A DNA stretch of 28,808 bases from CBDCGW01 sp964430745 (lineage in GTDB: Bacteria > Acidobacteriota > UBA890): the NCBI GenBank assembly GCA_964430745.1, contig CAYSHI010000257.1, positions 1 to 28,808 of the forward strand. The letters are read 5' to 3'. Below the pieces are notes generated by a model. That model worked only from the letters and a program-made list of their open reading frames with translations, ran no database searches and was not told the DNA's origin. Numbering within the stretch: the first letter of the stretch is position 1; each line of letters starts with the position of its first letter. The position numbers and the translations under genes are program-made. Of the stretch, positions 24,189 through 28,808 are shown piece after piece.

Positions 24189-25664
24189 ATGTCCGCAGAC
24201 GTCGCACCCAGTCCGCTCGATCGGTTCCTCAGGCTCTTCACCGAGGTCCGAGCCGGGGAAGGCTTCACCGCCGTCCTGTTGTCGTCCAACGTCTTCCTGC
24301 TGCTGTCGTCCTACTACATCCTCAAGCCCATCCGTGACGGATTGATCCTCGCCGGCGCCGGGGCGGAAGCGAAGGCGTACACGTCGGCTCTCCAGGTTTT
24401 GGTACTGGCCGCCGTCGTCCCGTGGTACGGCAAGCTCGCCGATCGGGTCCCGCGCCGGCGGTTGATCAACATCGTCACGCTGGTGTTCGCCGTCAGCTTC
24501 GTCGGCTTTGCCGGGGTCGTCGCCCTCGGTCTCAACATCGGTGTCGTCTTCTTCGTCTGGGTCTCGATCTTCACCGTGATGATCATTGCCCAGTTCTGGT
24601 CGTTCGCCAATGACATCTATACGCGGGAAGACGGTGAGCGGCTTTTCCCGCTGATTGTCTTCGGGCAGTCGCTCGGCGCCGTCGTCGGCACGACCTATGT
24701 GAAGGAGCTCACGGAACCGTTCGGGATTCCGAACCTGATCCTGGGCGCGGTCGCGATGCTGGTGGGCGCGTTGCTGCTCACCAACTACGTCGACAACCGC
24801 GAGCGACATCTCAAGGAAGCACACCTTCCCATCGAAGAAACGACTGCGGTGAAGACAGCGACCCGCGCGGTCAAGATCGAGCAAGCCCGCCAGATGCTGT
24901 CCCACTTCACTGGTGACTTCGAGGAGAATGACGTTCCCGGAGGCCCGGCCGATCCCGCGCGCGAGAGCGATGAGGAAGCAGACGATGGCGAGGGTCGCGG
25001 CACCGGAGCGTTCAAACTCGTGATGGGGACCCGCTACCTGCTGCTGATCGGACTTCTCATGATGTTGTTGAACTTCGTCAACACGACCGGCGGTTACATT
25101 CTCGACCGGCTCCTGGAGAGCGCTGCTGCGGAGCTGGTCGCGTCCGGTGAGGCCGGAGGGTTGAGCGAAGGCGAGTTCATGAGCGCCTACTACGGTGGGT
25201 TCTACCAGATCGTCAATCTGACCGGTCTGTTCCTCCAGCTCTTTCTGGCCTCGAGGGTCGTCAAGTATTTGGGGGTCGGTGTCGGTCTCATGATCCTGCC
25301 GCTGATTTCGCTCGGTGCGTACGGCCTGATCGGCCTCTATCCGGTGTTGAGTTACGTGCGCTGGGCAAAGACGGCCGAAAACGCCACCGACTACTCGATC
25401 AACAACACAATGCGCAACATGCTCTTCCTTCCCACCACACGCGAGCAGAAGTACAAGGCGAAGCAGGTCATCGACTCGTTCTTCTGGAGGCTCGGTGACA
25501 TGGGGTCGGCCCTTCTCGTGCTCATCGGCACCACTCTGCTCGTGCTGAGCCCGAGCGGGTTTGCGGCGGTCAACATCGGCGCGGTGCTCGTCTGGCTCGT
25601 GATTGCTTACAAGATCGGCATCGAGTACAAGCGTCTGGTGGCGACCGGCGAGACGCCGCGATGA
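24189..25664 (+). CDS. ATP/ADP-translocase-like (Npt-type) membrane transporter
   Basis: 491 residues with about 11-12 membrane helices. It resembles the MFS-related Npt/TLC nucleotide transporter group: SYYILKPIRDGLIL in the first helix pair, a QFWSFANDIYTREDGERLFP block, and NATDYSINNTMRNMLFLPTTREQKYKAKQVIDSFFWRLGD near the C-terminus. Between the two halves (about 235-275) there is a long acidic, probably cytoplasmic loop (DPARESDEEADDGEG). Classical members exchange ATP for ADP in intracellular bacteria and plastids; homologues in free-living bacteria are common and mostly of unknown substrate, so nucleotide exchange should not be assumed. The SUMF1-like gene follows after 44 bases. Confidence 0.83.
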   Translation: MSADVAPSPLDRFLRLFTEVRAGEGFTAVLLSSNVFLLLSSYYILKPIRDGLILAGAGAEAKAYTSALQVLVLAAVVPWYGKLADRVPRRRLINIVTLVFAVSFVGFAGVVALGLNIGVVFFVWVSIFTVMIIAQFWSFANDIYTREDGERLFPLIVFGQSLGAVVGTTYVKELTEPFGIPNLILGAVAMLVGALLLTNYVDNRERHLKEAHLPIEETTAVKTATRAVKIEQARQMLSHFTGDFEENDVPGGPADPARESDEEADDGEGRGTGAFKLVMGTRYLLLIGLLMMLLNFVNTTGGYILDRLLESAAAELVASGEAGGLSEGEFMSAYYGGFYQIVNLTGLFLQLFLASRVVKYLGVGVGLMILPLISLGAYGLIGLYPVLSYVRWAKTAENATDYSINNTMRNMLFLPTTREQKYKAKQVIDSFFWRLGDMGSALLVLIGTTLLVLSPSGFAAVNIGAVLVWLVIAYKIGIEYKRLVATGETPR

Positions 25665-25708
25665 GCGCCAATTGAAGAGAATACGGTGTGCTCTTGCAGG
25701 AGGATGAA

Positions 25709-26446
25709 ATGGGGGAACGGGCCAGAATCGACTTGATGGACGTGGAGGGGCCCGCTTGGGTGCGGCTCGAAGGTGGCGCGTTCCAGATGGGATCAGACAA
25801 CGGTCCGTTGGATACGCGGCCACCCCGAGAGGTGACGGTGTCGGAGTTCCGAATCTCCCGCTTTCCGGTCACGAACACGCAGTTTGCCGCGTTCGTCAGC
25901 GAGACCGGCAGAGCCGCGCCCGAGAGCTGGCCCGGAGGGGAAGTGCCGGCGGGGAGGTCCGACCACCCGGTGACACACGTTTCATGGGGCGATGCGCAGG
26001 CATTCTGCGGCTGGCTTACCCATGCCGTGGGGGCGACAGAAGGCGCCGCGCGCCTGCCGACGGAAGCTCAGTGGGAGTTCGCCGCCCGCGGCGCCGAGGG
26101 ACGCGAGCACCCCTGGGGAGACGACGAACCGACCCCCGAGCGTGCGAACTATCAGGAAAGCCTCATCGAGCACACGACGCGAGTCGGCTCGTATCCGGGC
26201 GGCGCCACGCCCGAAGGCGTCCACGATGTCGCGGGCAACGTCCGGCAATGGTGTCTTGACTGGTACGGCGACTACGGGGGCGACGGGCCGCGGCAAGACC
26301 CCGCCGGCCCGGAAGAGGGCAAGGAGCGCGCGTTGCGCGGGGGCTCGTACATCGACGCGCCCGGGACCCTGCGAGCCTCGTATCGCTTCATGATCGATCC
26401 CGACAGCCGCTTCGGCTTCGTGGGGTTTCGCGTCGCGTGGTCGTGA
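25709..26446 (+). CDS. SUMF1/FGE-fold protein lacking the FGE cysteines
   Basis: 245 residues; AGGAGG at 25698-25703 sets the ATG at 25709. The whole protein is one FGE-sulfatase (PF03781) domain: PAWVRLEGGAFQMGSD, FPVTNTQFAAFV, HPVTHVSWGDAQAFCGWL, RLPTEAQWEFAARG, DVAGNVRQWCLDWY and RGGSYIDAP...FGFVGFRVAWS. In genuine formylglycine-generating enzymes two cysteines follow GGSY (as in GGSYMCHKSYCYRYR); here that stretch is IDAPGTLRASYRF, with no cysteine, and only C100 and C182 exist elsewhere. It is therefore probably not the maturase of the CSASR sulfatase but one of the many SUMF1-fold proteins of other function (EgtB-like or sensory/binding roles). There is no signal peptide, so it is cytoplasmic. 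Confidence 0.88.
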   Translation: MGERARIDLMDVEGPAWVRLEGGAFQMGSDNGPLDTRPPREVTVSEFRISRFPVTNTQFAAFVSETGRAAPESWPGGEVPAGRSDHPVTHVSWGDAQAFCGWLTHAVGATEGAARLPTEAQWEFAARGAEGREHPWGDDEPTPERANYQESLIEHTTRVGSYPGGATPEGVHDVAGNVRQWCLDWYGDYGGDGPRQDPAGPEEGKERALRGGSYIDAPGTLRASYRFMIDPDSRFGFVGFRVAWS

Positions 26447-26555
26447 CCTGAGCCCCTGAAAACCGATCCCGACGTATCTCGCGATTCGGGTCGAGGAACC
26501 GATTCGATCTTGGGCTGCAGTTGGGAGTTGAGCCTGGGGGTGTACCAGTTCCGGG

Positions 26556-27827
26556 TTATCGCCGGGCAGCCCCGTTGGCCCCGGCGAATGTGCTCGCGAG
26601 CACACGCGGGAGCGACGAGGTGCGAAAGAACGGACGCGCGCCCGCGCCGAGCTCCCTTTCGGTGGCCAGGCTCTTGGCAAACGAGACGTTGGTGGTGATC
26701 GCGATGACGATCCCGTGCTCGGGAAGTGTCACGAACGAGGTCGTTCCGCCGACCGAGCTACCTTCGTGGCCGAACACCGTCGTCGGTTCGGATCCCGGCG
26801 CGATCGAGACCTCACGCACGAACCAGCCGAGCCCGTGTCCGGTCGATTCCCCGGAGTCGAGCTCGAGCGGCGTCCGCAGCGTCTGGAGCGTCTCGGCCTG
26901 CAGCAAGCGTCCTTCGAGCATCGCGAGACCGAACCGCGCGACGTCGGTCGGGGTCGACAGGAGTGAGCCGGCCCCCTGGACACAGGTGTTTTCGGCGTCC
27001 TTTCGTAGGGCGCCCTCGACGCCGAGGCTCGGATCACGGGCCATACTCGGCCAATAGAAGCTCGTGAGGTGAGTCGCGGGCCCTGCGGGGTCATCGAGAA
27101 CGGTGTCGCGCATCTGCAGCGGGTCGAAAACCTCGCGCTGCATGAAGTCGAGAAACGGCTCGTCGGCGGCGGCCTCGACAACCGCTCCCACCAGCGTCCA
27201 GCCGTAGGGCGAGTACCGGTACCGCGTACCGGGCACGAAGAGCAGCGGATCGCCGGCGAATAGCTCCAGCCCGTCGAGTGCGGTGGCGCAGTGGTGCCGC
27301 ATGTACATCAACTCTTCATCGTCGGTGTACTGGCGCACTCCGGCGACATGTCCCATCAGTTGGCGCGTGGTGACGGGCCACTGTTTTTCGGGAAAGCTCC
27401 GCACGTAGTCTTGAACCGGCGCGTCGAGATCGAGCAGCCCGCGCTCGTTCATCAGGCCGACGGCCGTGGCGGTCATCGGCATGGCGGCGCTGCCGATGCG
27501 AAATCGGGTCTTCGGTGTCACCGGCGTTCGCTCGTCGATATCCGCATAGCCGAAGCCCTCGGCCCACACGACCTCTCCACCCACCGCCACAGCGAGCGAC
27601 AGACCGGGCAGGTTCTCCTCGACCATGAAGTCGCGAACGAGAGGACGTGCCTGCTCGACCGCGTCGATGTATGCCGGGTCGGGCGGCTCGTCGATGTGCG
27701 ACGGCACCGCGGAAGCGTCGTCGCCGTGCACGATGGTGCAGGCGGCGAAGAGAGGGGTCGCCAGCAGGAGAAACGCGGCTGGCAGAAGCGGAAGGACGCG
27801 GCCGAGGCGAGCTGTTGGGTTATTCAT
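26556..27827 (-). CDS. exported beta-lactamase-family serine hydrolase homologue with SxxM instead of SxxK
   Basis: 423 residues from the ATG at 27827, downstream of a TATACT -10 (an ATG at 27863 would lie upstream of it). The signal sequence ends LFAAC (Cys30), a possible lipobox. It has the PF00144 fold: LPGLSLAVAVGGEVVWAEGFGYAD, the RIGSAAMPMTATA helix, QLMGHVAGVRQY, YRYSPYGWTLVGAVVE, GAGSLLSTPTDVARFG and GHEGSSVGGTTSF (the KTG-equivalent HEG). The catalytic serine S113 is kept, but the lysine three residues on is methionine (M116, codon at 27480-27482). The tyrosine of YxN/YSx (Y205) is kept. Without the lysine, normal acyl-enzyme chemistry is doubtful; it could be a binding protein or a decaying gene. 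The frame is otherwise intact. Confidence 0.85.
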   Translation of the reverse strand: MNNPTARLGRVLPLLPAAFLLLATPLFAACTIVHGDDASAVPSHIDEPPDPAYIDAVEQARPLVRDFMVEENLPGLSLAVAVGGEVVWAEGFGYADIDERTPVTPKTRFRIGSAAMPMTATAVGLMNERGLLDLDAPVQDYVRSFPEKQWPVTTRQLMGHVAGVRQYTDDEELMYMRHHCATALDGLELFAGDPLLFVPGTRYRYSPYGWTLVGAVVEAAADEPFLDFMQREVFDPLQMRDTVLDDPAGPATHLTSFYWPSMARDPSLGVEGALRKDAENTCVQGAGSLLSTPTDVARFGLAMLEGRLLQAETLQTLRTPLELDSGESTGHGLGWFVREVSIAPGSEPTTVFGHEGSSVGGTTSFVTLPEHGIVIAITTNVSFAKSLATERELGAGARPFFRTSSLPRVLASTFAGANGAARR

Positions 27828-27833
27828 GCAAGG

Positions 27834-27855
27834 TACTTTGTCATGTAAAGTATAT
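27834..27855 (-). promoter_or_regulatory. promoter and dyad upstream of the serine hydrolase homologue
   Basis: On the minus strand TATACT (27855-27850) is a good -10 with the start region about 27843. TACTTT (27834-27839) and AAAGTA (27847-27852) form an inverted repeat around a seven-base centre, overlapping the -10 and probable start, as an operator would. No clear -35. Confidence 0.4.
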
Positions 27856-27940
27856 GGAGTCAAGCATCCTCGCGCCTCGCTCCGCCGGTGCCGCCCGGCC
27901 CTTGCCCGCGCCGTGTTCCTGAGATATCACGTCGTATGAA

Positions 27941-27960
27941 GCCGGGGTCAGGTCAGCTCA
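27941..27960 (+). other. GGGGTCAGGTCA string, REP-like remnant?
   Basis: GCCGGGGTCAGGTCAGCTCA lies 23 bases before the next gene. The GGGGTCAGGTC phrase is frequent in short repeats next to REP-associated tyrosine transposases; only one copy and no inverted partner is seen here. Confidence 0.25.
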
Positions 27961-27982
27961 TTTCTGAAGAGGAGGTGGATCC

Positions 27983-28808
27983 TTGAAGCTCATGAACACT
28001 TTGGCGGCTCTCTGTCTGTTGTTTCATGGCCCCGGCCTGCCGGCGAGCGACGTCGATCCATCGCTCTACCAAGACCTCCGCTATCGCCTCATCGGGCCTT
28101 TTCGCGCCAGCCGCACCGTCGGCGGGGTCGGCGTTCCGAGTCAGCCGAACGTCTTCTATGCCGGCGTCCACACCGGCGGGGTTTGGAAGACCGACGACTA
28201 CGGCCGCACGTGGGAACCGATCTTCGACGATGCACCTACCGGGTCCGTGGGAGACATAGCCGTGAGCCCGTCTCATCCGGACATTCTCTACGTCGGCACC
28301 GGCGAGGGCTTGCACCGGCCCGACCTCGGCGTCGGCGACGGGATCTTCAAATCCACCGACGGCGGCGACTCGTGGCGGCATGTCGGACTCGGGGACGTCC
28401 AGCAGGTGGGCCGCCTTATCGTTCACCCGACGGACCCCGACATCGTGTTCGTGGCGGGCCTCGGCCATCCGTATGGGCCGAACGAGGAGCGCGGCGTGTT
28501 CCGAACGATCGATGGAGGCGAGAGCTGGGAAAAGGTCCTCTATATCGATCACAACACGGGCGCCATCACCGTCGAAATGGATCCCTCGAATCCGCAAACC
28601 CTGTTCGCCGCCTTGTGGGAGCATCGGGTGGCTCCGTGGGAAAACGGACGTTTCTCAGGTCTCAACACGGGCATCTACAAGTCGACGGACGGCGGCTCCA
28701 CGTGGCGGCACTTGACCGGAGGGCTACCTCCCGCCAGCGATGGTCTGGGAGCTATTGGTATCGGCATTGCCCCAAGCGACTCCAATCGCATCTATGCCAC
28801 GGTCACGG
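27983..28808 (+). CDS. exported BNR/VPS10-like beta-propeller protein (3' end outside window)
   Basis: The frame is open to the right edge (275 codons visible). AGGAGGT at 27970-27976 lies six bases before TTG 27983; the in-frame ATG at 27992 is 15 bases away and less likely. A short signal sequence (NTLAALCLLFHGPGLPAS) is followed by YRLIGPFRASRTVGGVGVPS and repeated propeller blades: FYAGVHTGGVWKTDDYGRTW, LYVGTGEGLHRP...GIFKSTDGGDSW, RGVFRTIDGGESW and TGIYKSTDGGSTW, each an S/T-x-D-x-G-x-T/S-W Asp-box. The family is large (often over 900 residues) in Acidobacteriota and related phyla, annotated as glycosyl hydrolase or WD40/YVTN/BNR-like, and its biochemical role is mostly untested. It is transcribed away from the hydrolase gene. 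Confidence 0.88.
   Translation, partial: MKLMNTLAALCLLFHGPGLPASDVDPSLYQDLRYRLIGPFRASRTVGGVGVPSQPNVFYAGVHTGGVWKTDDYGRTWEPIFDDAPTGSVGDIAVSPSHPDILYVGTGEGLHRPDLGVGDGIFKSTDGGDSWRHVGLGDVQQVGRLIVHPTDPDIVFVAGLGHPYGPNEERGVFRTIDGGESWEKVLYIDHNTGAITVEMDPSNPQTLFAALWEHRVAPWENGRFSGLNTGIYKSTDGGSTWRHLTGGLPPASDGLGAIGIGIAPSDSNRIYATVT

Noticed and set aside
24189..25664. Evidence of an intracellular, ATP-stealing lifestyle from the ATP/ADP-translocase-like gene
   Set aside because: Homologues occur in free-living bacteria, and nothing else in the window suggests host dependence.
24074..25823. Upstream part of a 721-codon open frame on the minus strand
   Set aside because: Antisense to the Npt-like transporter, highly charged shadow product. 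The only real gene nearby on this strand is the MetA-like gene, in another frame.
25709..26446. Calling this gene the formylglycine-generating enzyme
   Set aside because: Both active-site cysteines after GGSY are absent.
26447..26555. Possible terminator or small gene between the SUMF1-like and hydrolase genes
   Set aside because: Only short, long-looped complementarity (CCCGA/TCGGG) and no credible frame; I see nothing supportable in it.

Overview
The window is GC-rich bacterial DNA with about 21 protein genes, no rRNA, tRNA or CRISPR array that I could find, and no stretch above 300 bases without a gene. A TonB-dependent outer-membrane receptor, a Phenol_MetA-type outer-membrane protein and many signal peptides point to a diderm (Gram-negative-type) bacterium. 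The mix of secreted sulfatases, BNR-type propeller proteins, serine hydrolases and an M81 peptidase is common in Acidobacteriota, Myxococcota-like and related uncultured lineages; I cannot fix the phylum from the sequence alone. One locus, furA-katG, looks actinobacterial in protein sequence, operator and leaderless arrangement, and may have been acquired.

Layout. 1-3331 (+): a MauE-like membrane redox protein (cut by the left edge), a CPFC thioredoxin-fold protein that overlaps it, and an exported M81 (MlrC-like) metallopeptidase. 3433-5505 (+): a small NTF2-fold protein and an exported heparan-N-sulfatase-like sulfatase with a CSASR formylglycine motif. 5549-6661 (-): an exported agmatine/peptidylarginine deiminase. 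6851-8638 (+): a polytopic GT-C-like membrane protein, followed directly by a decapitated serine-hydrolase gene end. 8857-13660 (+): two neighbouring secreted proteins that share a 40-41 residue repeat (3 and 6 copies), then a four-helix membrane protein. 13801-16474 (+): furA and katG behind a palindromic operator. 16583-19803 (-): a TxPxH sulfatase-like protein translationally coupled to a second GT-C-like membrane protein. 19939-20634 (-): a VapC-type PIN toxin with an AbrB-type antitoxin. 20839-23061 (+): TonB receptor. 23075-24022 (-): outer-membrane MetA-like protein. 24189-26446 (+): nucleotide-transporter-like protein and a SUMF1-fold protein without FGE cysteines. 26556-27827 (-): a serine-hydrolase homologue whose SxxK lysine is methionine. 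27983 to the right edge (+): a BNR/VPS10-like propeller protein.

The most interesting structure is not a gene. A second copy of the katG 3' end (51 of 57 bases, 18 of 19 residues) lies at 19912-19971, in the same orientation as katG, so the sulfatase/GT-C pair is bracketed by direct repeats of the katG terminus, and the last codons and stop of the PIN toxin are made from that relic. The other GT-C gene likewise abuts the orphan C-terminus of an unrelated gene (8640-8795). Other points: the tail of the six-repeat gene, including its stop, is duplicated several times downstream and seems to have produced the ribosome-binding site of the next gene; and at least four genes lack a Shine-Dalgarno site but carry a -10-like hexamer 6-8 bases before the ATG, which suggests leaderless transcription.

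Functionally the window reads as an extracytoplasmic/surface-oriented region (sulfatases, deiminase, peptidase, propellers, outer-membrane uptake, disulfide redox) with a peroxide-defence locus and a toxin-antitoxin pair embedded. No single pathway joins all the genes.
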